This document shows, piece by piece, positions 40,820 through 50,477 of a DNA stretch of 64,000 nucleotides (position 1 is its first letter; every line of letters begins with the position of its first letter). The DNA comes from CAYMZZ01 sp964395095 (lineage in GTDB: Bacteria; Bacteroidota; Bacteroidia; Chitinophagales; Chitinophagaceae), in the NCBI GenBank assembly GCA_964395095.1, contig CAYMZZ010000011.1, positions 62,001-126,000 of the forward strand, written 5' to 3'. A program made the position numbers and the translations under genes. The notes under the pieces were generated by a model. It saw only the letters and a list, made by a program, of their open reading frames with translations. It was not told the DNA's origin and ran no database searches.

Positions 40820-43477
40820 TTAAAGTTTTAGAAATTGCATGCTTTTACGACCCTCCTGGGTTTGTACGCTGATGCTATATAAGCCAGGTTTCAGGGTAGT
40901 TGTTTCCAACGGCAACAGGTGTACGCCCTGCTGCAGGTAAAAACTCTTTTCTTGCAGCATTTTTCCATTCAGGTCGGCAATGGCCACCGACACGGTTTCG
41001 GAGCGGGGCAATTGGATGCTGATGCTTGTGTTGGCCTGGCTGGGGTTGGGCGCCAGGCTCCACCAAATGCGGGCAACACTATTGGTAAGGCTGATAATGG
41101 CGGAATAACCCGACCGACCATCCCAATCTACCTGTAGAATGCGGTAATAGGCTTTACCCTCGAGTACTTCCTGCTCAGTAAAACTATATAGATTTATTCC
41201 ATCGCCTTTGCTGTTAACAACAGCCAGCTCCTGAAAGTTACGGCCATCCAAACTTTTTTGAATGGAATAGCTTTTCACCTGCTGCTCGGCCACCTTCCAG
41301 CTAAGAACGGGCTGTTTTGTAGAATGGACATTCCCCGCAAATGAGAGCCAGGTTACCGGTAACGTGGAGCCCGGGTCGGGTGATAGGGAAACAAAACGAT
41401 TGATGGAATTGCCACCTACTTCGGAGAATGCGCCGCCCACGTAGATGCCGCTATTGTCGGAGAACAGGCTATTAACAGCACTATTGATAGCCGGATTCCA
41501 GGTACCGGCAGTGCCGGTATTGGCGTCGAATGCCGCCAGTCTGTTACGTGCCAATCCGGCATTTACGGAACTGAAGGCCCCGCCAATATAGACCCTGCTG
41601 CCACTTACCGATATACTATGACCCGCGCTGTTCAAATTAGGGTTCCAGTTGGTAACCGCCCCGGTAGTGATATCACAAGCGGCGGCGTAATTGCGCGGCT
41701 GACCATTGATGGAAGAGAACCCGCCCGTAAGATAAATGACCCCATCCCGATATGCCATTGACCTGGGTAGTTGGTTGGCCACAGGCGCCCAGGAACCCGC
41801 CACTGCCGTGATCCCGTCGAATGCCGCCAAACGGGTTCTTGATAGTCCCGCATTAACGGTACTAAAATTCCCACCGGCATAGATGATTCCATCCTGCGCC
41901 AATAAAGTCCAAACCGAATTATTCACTTGTGGGTTCCAACTATGGAGTAGGCCGGCCACAGTATCAAATGCTGCCAGGTAATTGCGGCCAGTGCCGCCAT
42001 TCGCTGAGGTAAATGCACCCGCCGCATAGATAGTGCCTTCTATTCTGGCCAATGCATGAATGGTATTGTTCACATTGGGGTTCCAACTTTTGAGCACTCC
42101 TGTATGAGCATCAAAAGCTGCGAGGCGATTGCGCGCAACACTATTATTTGCTGTGGTGAAGGATCCTCCGGCAAAAAGGGTTGCTCCCGATTTCAATAAT
42201 GAATTGACTGCGCCATTCAGATCCGGATTCCAGGATGTAAGGGAATCGGCCGTGAGATCAATTTCACAAAGTCGGTTTCGCGTCTGTGGATTCGCCAGAT
42301 AATAAGAACCCCCGGCATAAATATCATTACCCGTGCCCAAACAGAGCGCATAAACCGTTCCGTTTACCTGTGAAGTCCAGGCAGTAGCATTCCCGGTACT
42401 GATATCAATGGCTGCGATGGAACTTCGGGGAGTGCCCGCACCCATACTGGTAAAATCGCCACCGGCGAATAATTGATTCCCGAGGATGGTTAGGCTATAA
42501 ACCGATGCATTGAGAGATGGATTCCAGTTAGATACTTTCGCAGTACCTATGTCGAAGGAAGCCAGTCGAAGGCGTTCTTTGCCTCCATTTACCAATGAAA
42601 AACTACCTCCGGCATAGAGTAGGCCATTATGAACCGCCAGGGTATACACAACTGAGTTGACGTTGGGATCCCAACTGGTAGCCACCCCGGTATAGATATC
42701 AAGCGCGGCGAGATTAGCACGCGAAGTGCCGCCATTGACAGCCGAAAAGGAGCCACCGACATATACTAATCCTCCATGTATGACAATCGACCTCACGGAT
42801 CCATTCACTGAGGGATTCCAGGAAGCGGCATTGCCGGTAACAACATCAATAGCCGCCAACCGATTCCGCGCAACAGCGCCATTCACGGCTGTGAAATTAC
42901 CAGCAACAAACAACGTGCCTGCATCCAGCGCCATAGCGTAAACGGTGGCATTTATATTGGGATTCCAACCAGATGCCTCACCGGTGCCGGCATTAAAGGC
43001 GGCGAGTCGATTTCTGAGGCGGTTGCCACTATTGACGGAGGTAAATGAGCCACCGGCATACAGTGTATTCCCCGACAGCAACAGTGTGTAAACAGGGCCA
43101 TTCAGATCCGGATTAAAATCCGGGTTCACTTCGCCGCTCGCCAGTATATGGGCGATATAATTGCGCTGCACCAAACCGATAGCCGTAAAGCTGCCACCAA
43201 TAAACCAGCCTCCGTTTCCATCGCTAACGGCACAACGAACCACGCCATTGGGAATGGCAAAATGTTCTTTGGCTTTACTGTTGGTAAGGTCAAATACAGT
43301 ACCAAATGGGATATTCAATCCCACCTGTGTGAAAGCGCCGCCGAGAAATATGCGGCCACCGTCTTTTACTACAGCATTCACATCCCCGTTTAAGCCTAAT
43401 CTTTTTCCGATTACGCTTTGGGCATTACCCGGCACAAGAGATATAAATAAAAGCATGTAGATTAATGCTCTTTTCAT
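40820..43477 (-). CDS. 14-unit beta-propeller-like T9SS type A surface protein
   Basis: Secreted or surface protein of 885 residues. After a signal peptide (MKRALIYMLLFISLVPGNAQ), about 14 units of roughly 47-55 residues run to about residue 690. Each contains a YAGGSFTxVNG-type strand, RNRLAAFDxxTG and SWNPxVNxxVY; they resemble delta-60 or kelch-like propeller blades, and 14 would suit two seven-bladed propellers. A region resembling a fibronectin-like linker follows (SWKVAEQQVKSYSIQKSLDG). The last 75 residues (WSLAPNPSQANTSISIQLPR to SVQTQEGRKSMQFLKL) are a type A T9SS sorting domain. Ligand unknown. Confidence 0.9.
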   Translation of the reverse strand: MKRALIYMLLFISLVPGNAQSVIGKRLGLNGDVNAVVKDGGRIFLGGAFTQVGLNIPFGTVFDLTNSKAKEHFAIPNGVVRCAVSDGNGGWFIGGSFTAIGLVQRNYIAHILASGEVNPDFNPDLNGPVYTLLLSGNTLYAGGSFTSVNSGNRLRNRLAAFNAGTGEASGWNPNINATVYAMALDAGTLFVAGNFTAVNGAVARNRLAAIDVVTGNAASWNPSVNGSVRSIVIHGGLVYVGGSFSAVNGGTSRANLAALDIYTGVATSWDPNVNSVVYTLAVHNGLLYAGGSFSLVNGGKERLRLASFDIGTAKVSNWNPSLNASVYSLTILGNQLFAGGDFTSMGAGTPRSSIAAIDISTGNATAWTSQVNGTVYALCLGTGNDIYAGGSYYLANPQTRNRLCEIDLTADSLTSWNPDLNGAVNSLLKSGATLFAGGSFTTANNSVARNRLAAFDAHTGVLKSWNPNVNNTIHALARIEGTIYAAGAFTSANGGTGRNYLAAFDTVAGLLHSWNPQVNNSVWTLLAQDGIIYAGGNFSTVNAGLSRTRLAAFDGITAVAGSWAPVANQLPRSMAYRDGVIYLTGGFSSINGQPRNYAAACDITTGAVTNWNPNLNSAGHSISVSGSRVYIGGAFSSVNAGLARNRLAAFDANTGTAGTWNPAINSAVNSLFSDNSGIYVGGAFSEVGGNSINRFVSLSPDPGSTLPVTWLSFAGNVHSTKQPVLSWKVAEQQVKSYSIQKSLDGRNFQELAVVNSKGDGINLYSFTEQEVLEGKAYYRILQVDWDGRSGYSAIISLTNSVARIWWSLAPNPSQANTSISIQLPRSETVSVAIADLNGKMLQEKSFYLQQGVHLLPLETTTLKPGLYSISVQTQEGRKSMQFLKL

Positions 43478-43880
43478 GGGTATTTGGATTAAAACTTCAA
43501 ACTATACTTCGAAAAATAACATATTGTCTTAATAATTATTGCATTGAATCATAAGTATCTAACAAGATTTATCGACAAATAAGGGGAAACTATTAAGAAA
43601 GAATATGGATTATCCTGAATTAGCAGGTCGCAGTATGGAAGCGGAAAACGGGCAGGGGTGTAACCACCGAAACGGGGAATGCTTATTTCCAGGGCCTTGT
43701 CAAACTGCCGAAAGCCGGTTCTACCTGCTCAGGCATAAGCTTTTTGCGATAATTACCTATCTTCCCCACTTCATTGAATTGCATGTCGTGCACAACTACA
43801 GAACTTCCGCCTACATATATCCGAAGCCTGTGTAATGAAGATTGGTAGCAGCAACCATTACCGGACCAAAACCTTATGCT
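43478..43880. other. Gene-poor 400-bp stretch, possible gene remnant
   Basis: The first 120 bp are AT-rich and probably hold the promoter of the T9SS protein gene. From about 43615 to 43850 the minus strand has protein-like but frameshifted reading: RIYVGGSSVVVHDMQFNEVG, then IGNYRKKLMPEQVEP in one frame and FRQFDKALEISIPRFGGYTP in another. This looks like a decayed gene fragment, but I do not recognise the family. The plus-strand 76-codon frame here is not convincing. Confidence 0.35.
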
Positions 43881-44054
43881 ATGCTGGAAATTGTGCTTTC
43901 GCGGAGTCTTCGCGAATTGAAGGAAGATTTGCGCCAGAAAACGGAAAAACTGCAGGAACTCGAAAAAGCCAATCAAACGCTGCAAAAAGAACTTTTCCTG
44001 CTTATTGAGCTGTATGCGGATAAAGAGAGAAAGGAGAAAAGGGGTAAAACGTAA
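43881..44054 (+). CDS. Small coiled-coil protein
   Basis: Predicted 57-residue cytoplasmic protein. It is almost entirely a charged coiled coil with heptad leucines (SRSLRELKEDLRQKTEKLQE, LEKANQTLQKELFLLIELYA), ending in a basic tail KERKEKRGKT. No family is recognised. I chose the ATG of MLEIVL; an upstream ATG 13 codons earlier is possible. The stop TAA lies within a TACG-type repeat (ACGTAATACGTACT) shared with the convergent queuosine transporter gene. Confidence 0.55.
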   Translation: MLEIVLSRSLRELKEDLRQKTEKLQELEKANQTLQKELFLLIELYADKERKEKRGKT

Positions 44055-44060
44055 TACGTA

Positions 44061-44846
44061 CTACTTTTCCCCCATCGCCGCCTTCTTCATCTCCGCCGCC
44101 GCATCCCGCCCCAGGTAATTTTCAATCCAGGCATGTACCAGGTAAATTACCGGTGTAAGAAGAATAGCCACTACAAATTTGTAGATATAGTTGCCCGTTC
44201 CTGTTACCAGTATCTGGTGCAGGGTCCAGGGATCACCTTGTGATGGATCGATTTGGCGGCCGGCCATAAAGGCAATGTACAGCACCACAAAACTGTCGAT
44301 CAGTTGCGAAACCAGGGTACTGCCTGTGGCACGCAACCAGATTCTTTTTTCTCCGGTTAGTTTTTTGATGCGGTGAAAGATGAACACATCCAGTATCTGG
44401 CCAATCAGAAAAGCCACCAGGGAGCCCACAATAATCCACATCCCCTGCCCCAGCACTCCCCTGTAGGCGCGGTTGGCGGGCAGTTCGTTTCCCAGATCGA
44501 AATACTCCGATGGCGAAAGATGAATGGCCCCTGAAAAGATCAGAAAACTAAAACTGATCAATCCCGCAGCGAGAAAAGACAAAAACCGGATGCCTTTGGG
44601 GCCATAGTATTCGTTGATGATATCCGTCATCACAAATACCACGGGCCATAGCAATACGCCGGCGGTAAGGTGAAAGCTGAAGGAAGATCCAAATAATGGT
44701 ATATTGGCGCGCCCCACCCCCAGTGTATCTTCCAGCGAAAAAATTTTCACGCCGATTACTTCAGCGATAAGGGCATTGGCTATGAAAAAGCCTCCCAGGA
44801 TTATAAACAACCGGGTAGGCTTATGGCTGATAATTGTGTTGACCAT
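44061..44846 (-). CDS. yhhQ: Queuosine precursor transporter (YhhQ/DUF165)
   Basis: Inner-membrane importer for 7-cyano-7-deazaguanine or related queuosine precursors. It has 261 residues with six helices. Segments: IILGGFFIANALIAEVIGVK, GVLLWPVVFVMTDIINEYYG, RFLSFLAAGLISFSFLIF, SLVAFLIGQILDVFIFHRIK, GSTLVSQLIDSFVVLYIAFM. The VxTDIINEYYG signature is diagnostic. I use the ATG of MVNTII; an ATG eight codons earlier is possible. Its start overlaps the end of the upstream three-helix membrane protein gene by 26 nt. Confidence 0.93.
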   Translation of the reverse strand: MVNTIISHKPTRLFIILGGFFIANALIAEVIGVKIFSLEDTLGVGRANIPLFGSSFSFHLTAGVLLWPVVFVMTDIINEYYGPKGIRFLSFLAAGLISFSFLIFSGAIHLSPSEYFDLGNELPANRAYRGVLGQGMWIIVGSLVAFLIGQILDVFIFHRIKKLTGEKRIWLRATGSTLVSQLIDSFVVLYIAFMAGRQIDPSQGDPWTLHQILVTGTGNYIYKFVVAILLTPVIYLVHAWIENYLGRDAAAEMKKAAMGEK

Positions 44847-45129
44847 TCTGATAATAAATATAAAACGCAAAAATGAGCAGGAAGAAAAAATTCGCCGTCA
44901 CTATCCAGAGTGGCACAAACGACTTGAGATCCCGCTTCCAAAACAGAACCACCAGGTAACAGATGTTCACCAGGGGCACGGTTATGGCACCCATAACGGT
45001 GCCCAGAATAATCATGGTGGAAACAATGGCATCGTCCTGCACCCAATCACGTATCAGCAGGGAGATAGACAGCAGGAAAAACAGGCCGCAGAGGAAAGCC
45101 AGCCGCGACAAAAATAATAACCAGCGCAT
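44821..45129 (-). CDS. Three-helix membrane protein, unknown function
   Basis: Predicted inner-membrane protein of 102 residues with helices at about 3-25, 36-63 and 74-93 (WLLFLSRLAFLCGLFFLLSI, MIILGTVMGAITVPLVNICY, PLWIVTANFFFLLIFAFYI). No family recognised. It overlaps the following yhhQ gene in a different frame, implying translational coupling. It is divergent from the YfhO gene. Confidence 0.75.
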   Translation of the reverse strand: MRWLLFLSRLAFLCGLFFLLSISLLIRDWVQDDAIVSTMIILGTVMGAITVPLVNICYLVVLFWKRDLKSFVPLWIVTANFFFLLIFAFYIYYQNGQHNYQP

Positions 45130-45220
45130 CCGCTTTTTTCGTGTAAAATAGCATTATTTTGTCAGCCTTAATACCTTAGGCGGAAGAGAGTTTTCGCAGA
45201 CTAAAATTAAACAGCACCGG

Positions 45221-47719
45221 ATGAAAAACGAATTGGTCAAAAAGGCCCTGCCCCACTTCATCGCCGTCCTTATATTCCTGATCACAGCCGCCCTTTATTG
45301 TAAGCCTGCCCTGGAAGGCAATGCGCTGGACCAGCACGATATCGTGGGCTGGAAGGGAATGGCCCAAAACGCCTTTGACTATAAAGAAAAACACGGTCAT
45401 TTCCCGCTTTGGAATCCGGCCCTGTTTAGCGGTATGCCCAATTACCTGATCGCGATGGAAGGCAAGTCAATCCTGCCCAATCTCACCGCCCTATTTTCCC
45501 TGGGTCTTCCCCAGCCGGCGAATATGTTTTTCCTGGCTGCGCTCTGCTTTTACCTGCTTTGCATCTGCTGGGGCACCCGACCCGTGGTGGGCATATTTGG
45601 CGGACTGGCCTATGCATTTGCAACGTATAACCCAATCATCATCTCGGCGGGACATGTCACCAAAATGTTTGCGATTGCGTATATGCCGCTGATGCTCGCC
45701 GGCATGTTGCTGGTATTCCGGAAAAAATATTACGCTGGCCTGGCCCTGAGCACCCTGGGTGCCTACCTGCTGCTGAATGCCAACCATCCGCAAATCACTT
45801 ATTATTTCCTGATCGTTGCTTTATTCGTAACGGCTGGCTATGCGATCAACTGGATAAAAGAAAAAGATTTCAAACATATGGCTGTCGCGGCCGGCATTCT
45901 GATGGTGGCCGCCGTTGCCGCAGCGCTCACCACTTCCCTATCCTTGCTCACCACTTCTGAATATTCGAAATTCACGATGCGCGGAGGCAAATCGGTGGAA
46001 ATACAGGGTGATAGTGTGCGAACCGTGCAAACGGAAGGTCTGGATACCAGCTACGCATTCAGCTATAGCCTGGGACCCGGCGAGGCCTTGACCATGCTAA
46101 TGCCCGGTGCTTTTGGCGACAATAACCGCAGCACTTTCGCGGAGAATGAGAAAGTGATTTCGGCCCTTGAAAGCAGGGGTGTTCCCAGTGCCAACGCCAA
46201 CCAGTTGGCCGGTCAGTTACCGCGGTTCTGGGGTGATCCCAACTCTTCGGGCGGTGGCCCTTTCTATGTGGGGGTACTGGTATGCCTGTTGGCGCTTCTG
46301 GGATTCGTGCTCTATCGCCAACCCCTTCGATGGGCCCTGCTGGCAGTGGCCTTGCTATCGTTAGTGATGGCCATGGGCAAGTACATGCTATCGTTCAACT
46401 TATTCCTGTTTGAGAACCTGCCGCTCTATAATAAGTTCCGCGCGCCCTCCATCACCATGGTGATTCCACAATTGCTGTTGCCATTTGTGGCCATCATTGC
46501 GCTTCACCTGTTATTTATACAACCCAATGCCCGGGAATTGACAAAAGCAAACTTTAAAAAGATACTCTATACCCTGGGAGGATTGATCCTGGCCCTTGGC
46601 CTTTTTTATCTGATGATGGACTACAATGCCCTCACTGATCCTGGCATCCGTTCAGGTTTGTTGCAAATGGGAGCCAATGAGGATATGACCAGCAGCATCA
46701 TCAGCGCGATGAAGAGTGAGCGGCAATCGATGTTTGGTGGCCAGGTACTACGCACGCTTGGATTCGCCGTATTGCTGGTAGCCGTATTGTGGCTCTGGAT
46801 AAAAGAATTGATGAAGCCCATTCTCGCCATCAGCCTCCTCGCCGCTATCACCCTGGTTGACCAGTTGGTTGTTGCCAACGACTATCTGAACCAGGAAAAA
46901 TATGTGCCCGCCGAAGACCTGGATGCGCAGCTCACCCGAAAGAATGCCTTGGATCAGCAGATCCTCGCGGATCAAACCCCTCATTTCCGGATTTATAATG
47001 CAGGACCCGAAAAATTCAGCGCAAGCGATTATCATTACCCCACATTCCACCGTACGGCGGGTGGGTATCACCCTGCTAAATTGCGGATTTACCAGGATCT
47101 CCTGGAAAGGTACCTGTATTATGAAGATGGCACCAACCCAGGCAATGTGTTGAATATGCTGAATGTCAAATACAGCATCATACCCAGTGGCGCGAATGGG
47201 CAAGCCTCACTGTTGCAGAACCCCGGCGCCATGGGACCGGCATGGTTGGTAAAAAACCTGCAAATAGTGCCGGATGCGGCAGCCGAATTGCAGGCGATCG
47301 GGCAGTTGAACCTGCGCGAAACCGCTGTTGTGCAATCATCATTCGCAACTGGCATCGCACAACCACAATGGGATTCTGCTGCCACCATCCAACTAACCCA
47401 TTTTGACAACGATACGCTACGCTATGTATTGGAAGCAGCCAGTCCCCAGTTTGCCGTATTCAGCGATATCTACTATCCCAAAGGCTGGAATGCCTATGTG
47501 GATGGTAAGCCGGCCGACTATATTAAAGTGAATTATGCTTTGCGAGGCATGAGCCTGCCCGCTGGCCGGCATGAGATCCAATTCATATTTGAACCAGCCA
47601 GTGTGAAGAAAGGCATCACCCTTTCTTATATCGGATCATGGCTGGTATTGCTGCTAACCCTTGGCGGACTGTTTATGGCCTGGCGCCAGGGACGCCAAAA
47701 GCAGGAAGTAAAAAAATAA
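45221..47719 (+). CDS. YfhO-family large membrane protein
   Basis: Polytopic inner-membrane protein of 832 residues of the YfhO family, related to GT-C type enzymes; Bacillus YfhO has been tied to lipoteichoic-acid glycosylation. About a dozen helices in the first 570 residues are followed by a soluble C-terminal region and a last helix (LSYIGSWLVLLLTLGGLFMA). N-terminal features: ALDQHDIVGWKGMAQNAFDY and FPLWNPALFSGMPNYLIAME, with an acidic Asp in the first loop as in GT-C enzymes. It is followed by a GT2 gene starting inside its stop codon (TAATG), so it is part of a glycan operon. Confidence 0.92.
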   Translation: MKNELVKKALPHFIAVLIFLITAALYCKPALEGNALDQHDIVGWKGMAQNAFDYKEKHGHFPLWNPALFSGMPNYLIAMEGKSILPNLTALFSLGLPQPANMFFLAALCFYLLCICWGTRPVVGIFGGLAYAFATYNPIIISAGHVTKMFAIAYMPLMLAGMLLVFRKKYYAGLALSTLGAYLLLNANHPQITYYFLIVALFVTAGYAINWIKEKDFKHMAVAAGILMVAAVAAALTTSLSLLTTSEYSKFTMRGGKSVEIQGDSVRTVQTEGLDTSYAFSYSLGPGEALTMLMPGAFGDNNRSTFAENEKVISALESRGVPSANANQLAGQLPRFWGDPNSSGGGPFYVGVLVCLLALLGFVLYRQPLRWALLAVALLSLVMAMGKYMLSFNLFLFENLPLYNKFRAPSITMVIPQLLLPFVAIIALHLLFIQPNARELTKANFKKILYTLGGLILALGLFYLMMDYNALTDPGIRSGLLQMGANEDMTSSIISAMKSERQSMFGGQVLRTLGFAVLLVAVLWLWIKELMKPILAISLLAAITLVDQLVVANDYLNQEKYVPAEDLDAQLTRKNALDQQILADQTPHFRIYNAGPEKFSASDYHYPTFHRTAGGYHPAKLRIYQDLLERYLYYEDGTNPGNVLNMLNVKYSIIPSGANGQASLLQNPGAMGPAWLVKNLQIVPDAAAELQAIGQLNLRETAVVQSSFATGIAQPQWDSAATIQLTHFDNDTLRYVLEAASPQFAVFSDIYYPKGWNAYVDGKPADYIKVNYALRGMSLPAGRHEIQFIFEPASVKKGITLSYIGSWLVLLLTLGGLFMAWRQGRQKQEVKK

Positions 47720-48636
47720 TGCCGGGAACAACCTCCATCCTGATCATTAGCTATAACCGGCCCAACGACCTGCTTGAATTATTGCAGTCGCTGGCGCGGC
47801 AGCAGGATTTGTCGGCGCTCGAAGAAACCCTGGTGTTGAACAATGCCTCCACCGAATCCTACGTCGCCATACAGGCTTTTGCGAGTTCGCACCCGGAGTT
47901 GAAGCTGCGCTATATTCCTTCAACAGAAAACCTGGGCGTATCGCGCGGCCGCAACCGCCTGATGCAGGAAGCCAAAGGCGAATACCTGCTGGTGCTGGAT
48001 GATGATATCGTATTTGAATCCGGCGATAGTTTTGCTTATATGGCGCGGGCATTGGAAAACGAATACTATATATCGCAACGAACGTCTATTCTCACATTCC
48101 GGGTATTGTACTACGACAACCGACAGCCACAGATCACTGCCTTTCCGCATAAGCGATATGAAGAATTAAAAAACAAGGAACGATTTCTCACTTATTATTT
48201 CACCGGCTGCTGCCACCTGATTCGTAGGTCGGCATTGGTGGAAACCGGCCACTACCCTACCGATTTTTTTTATGGAATGGAGGAATATGATCTTTCCTAC
48301 CGGATGATCGCGAAGGGGTATAGCCTTGCCTTTGATGCGGGCGCCACGGTGCTGCATAAAGAATCGCCATTGGGCCGCCAGCCCAATCACCAGAAGCTGG
48401 CATCGCAATGGGTGAATAAGAGTAAAGTGGCCTGGCGGTATTTGCCAGCGATGTATTTTTTCAGTACGGCGGTGGCCTGGGGAGGACAATATTTGAGAAA
48501 GGCACTCACTCATCCGGGAATTTTCGTAAAAAGCATCGGCCTTATCCTGCAAATTCCATTTAAAGAAAAACGGCAAAAAATAAATGCTGGCGGCCTGCAG
48601 TATCTTCGCCAGGTGCAGGCGCGTTTGTGGTATTGA
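47719..48636 (+). CDS. Glycosyltransferase family 2 (first)
   Basis: GT-A fold glycosyltransferase of 305 residues. The N-terminus is TSILIISYNRPNDLLELLQS; the DxD-type metal site is in YLLVLDDDIVFESGDSFAYM. YFTGCCHLIRRSALVETGHY and the ED-like base FFYGMEEYDLSYRMIAKGYS follow. The hydrophobic C-terminus is probably membrane-associated. The ATG overlaps the YfhO stop (TAATG); the longer upstream frame is the YfhO gene in another frame. Sugar unknown. Confidence 0.92.
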   Translation: MPGTTSILIISYNRPNDLLELLQSLARQQDLSALEETLVLNNASTESYVAIQAFASSHPELKLRYIPSTENLGVSRGRNRLMQEAKGEYLLVLDDDIVFESGDSFAYMARALENEYYISQRTSILTFRVLYYDNRQPQITAFPHKRYEELKNKERFLTYYFTGCCHLIRRSALVETGHYPTDFFYGMEEYDLSYRMIAKGYSLAFDAGATVLHKESPLGRQPNHQKLASQWVNKSKVAWRYLPAMYFFSTAVAWGGQYLRKALTHPGIFVKSIGLILQIPFKEKRQKINAGGLQYLRQVQARLWY

Positions 48637-48662
48637 GTGGAAGATACAATAACGAAGATTAC

Positions 48663-49445
48663 ATGCCGAAAGTAAGCCTGATAACCATTTGCTTCAATAA
48701 CCCGGATGACCTGAAAGCCAGCATGGCATCCGTGGACCAGCAATCGCATATACCTCATGAACATATTATTGTTGACGGCTCAACCAATACAACAATCCGA
48801 AACATGCTGGAATCAACAGAGCAGCCAGGTTTTCGGAAATGGATATCGGAAAGGGATGAAGGCATTGCCGATGCTTTTAATAAAGGCATACAGATGGCAA
48901 GTGGAGACCTGGTTCTGATGCTGAACTCTGGCGATTGCTTTTTTGATTCATCCTCCCTGGCGACCGCTGTAGGATATTTTGAAAGAGATAGTCATCTGCA
49001 GTGGTTGCATGCGCGCTACGAACTTTTCAGAGGGCATAAATGGATACAAATAGGCAAGCCGTTCAGTCCCCGAAAAATGTACCGGGGTATGCGCAGTATC
49101 AGTCATCAGACAATGCTGGTGCGTAAGAGCCTGCACGATAAATATGGGCTTTACGACAAGAGCCTGAAAATTGCAATGGACTATGATTTCCTGCTGCGGA
49201 TAGCAGGGGAGAAATTTGCTTTCGTCGAAACACCCCTGATCAAGTTTGCACCGGGTGGCGCCAGCAGCACACAGTATCAACAAGGTTTGGCCGAAATGCG
49301 AAGTTGCTATGAAAAATATTATGGCAAAAGTTGGAAACTGGATATCTGGCAGGCACGACTTCGCCTGCTTCACTATCTGATGGGCACCAAACTGGGTAAA
49401 CTCCTGTATAGAATCAAGACCGGGTTAAAGCTGGAGAATTTATAA
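48663..49445 (+). CDS. Glycosyltransferase family 2 (second)
   Basis: GT-A glycosyltransferase of 260 residues similar to colanic-acid-type WcaE/WcaA-like enzymes. Segments: KVSLITICFNNPDDLKASMA, EHIIVDGSTNTT, WISERDEGIADAFNKGIQMA (the SExDxGiyDAmNKG-type motif), GDLVLMLNSGDCFFD (metal site replaced by NSGD), SHQTMLVRKSLHDKYGLYDK. It starts 26 nt after the previous GT2 on the same strand and ends 7 nt before a convergent GT2. Confidence 0.93.
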   Translation: MPKVSLITICFNNPDDLKASMASVDQQSHIPHEHIIVDGSTNTTIRNMLESTEQPGFRKWISERDEGIADAFNKGIQMASGDLVLMLNSGDCFFDSSSLATAVGYFERDSHLQWLHARYELFRGHKWIQIGKPFSPRKMYRGMRSISHQTMLVRKSLHDKYGLYDKSLKIAMDYDFLLRIAGEKFAFVETPLIKFAPGGASSTQYQQGLAEMRSCYEKYYGKSWKLDIWQARLRLLHYLMGTKLGKLLYRIKTGLKLENL

Positions 49446-49452
49446 TACCAGT

Positions 49453-50460
49453 TCAGTTGCCCGTGAGCATAAACCTGCAATACCGAAGGCTCATCGTCGC
49501 CTTAGATAATAGGCCTGATCGCAGAAGCCTGGCCGGAATGCGCGACTGAAGGCGAATCATACCCGCGATTACGGTTGGTATTTCCCCCTCCCAGTGCTCC
49601 CTGACTTGTTCGATATCACGAATAGACATATTCCGGAACAAGCGCCAATAATAATCAAACACGAATGGATTACGGAGTATGCGAACACCCATCAAGTTGA
49701 TCAAAAGCAGGTTTTCCGGTAGCTGAACGGAAGGCACGAGAAAAGTGTAGCGGGTAACCTGGCCTGCATGAAAACCAATATTCAGCAGAACAGGCGACAA
49801 ATATTTGTAGCGCTTAACCTTTTTAAAACACCGGATGTAAAACTCAAAATCGACCACAAACCTGAATCGCTTATCGTACCACTCATCCACATCCCGGCGA
49901 ATAAGTGTGCAACTGGGGTTACCTACATACACCCTCTTAAAAAGATGAAGCGTGGAGAGCCCCAAAAACCAACGATCCAGGAAACTGCATTTTACTATTT
50001 CAGTTTTGCCGGTATCTTCTTCCACGTTCTGAAATGCCGCAAAAAAAAACGGGCAGTCCGGATACTCCCTGGTAGCCTGTACAAACCGGTCAAGCGCATC
50101 CGGATGTGCAAACCAATCGTCGTTATGCATCATCTTGATCCATTTGCCGGAGGCATGGCGAATGGATTCATTCCAGTTTTCAGGCGTACCCAATTGTTGT
50201 TTGTTGCGGCTATAGTGGATGGGAAGGCTATTTTTATACGTCAAAACCAGTTGTTCCACCGAATCATCGGGGCTGTCGTCGGTAATTACCACTTCGAAAT
50301 CGCGGAAACTTTGCTGGGTTACCGAGTCGAGCAATCTTGCCAGGTGCGACGTATTCTTGTATGCAGGGATGCAGATTGACAGGTATACGGCATTTGTATG
50401 TATTTTCGCCTTCGGTTCAGGCCCTGTGGCTGCGATATCATTTACATAATCCGTTGTCAA
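49453..50460 (-). CDS. Glycosyltransferase family 2 (third)
   Basis: GT-A glycosyltransferase of 335 residues. Segments: YLSICIPAYKNTSHLARLLD, FEVVITDDSPDDSVEQLV, GTPENWNESIRHASGKWIKM, the metal site MHNDDWFAHPDALDRFV, and NPSCTLIRRDVDEWYD. Only a TTG start is available, just before MTTDYVNDI. The 17-bp gap to the divergent FkbM gene must hold parts of both promoters. Sugar unknown. Confidence 0.9.
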   Translation of the reverse strand: MTTDYVNDIAATGPEPKAKIHTNAVYLSICIPAYKNTSHLARLLDSVTQQSFRDFEVVITDDSPDDSVEQLVLTYKNSLPIHYSRNKQQLGTPENWNESIRHASGKWIKMMHNDDWFAHPDALDRFVQATREYPDCPFFFAAFQNVEEDTGKTEIVKCSFLDRWFLGLSTLHLFKRVYVGNPSCTLIRRDVDEWYDKRFRFVVDFEFYIRCFKKVKRYKYLSPVLLNIGFHAGQVTRYTFLVPSVQLPENLLLINLMGVRILRNPFVFDYYWRLFRNMSIRDIEQVREHWEGEIPTVIAGMIRLQSRIPARLLRSGLLSKATMSLRYCRFMLTGN

Positions 50461-50477
50461 GTATAATTTGATTTTTG

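Noticed and set aside
43605..43835. 76-codon plus-strand open frame
   Set aside because: No domain, odd composition and no promoter. The opposite strand reads more like protein, though frameshifted.
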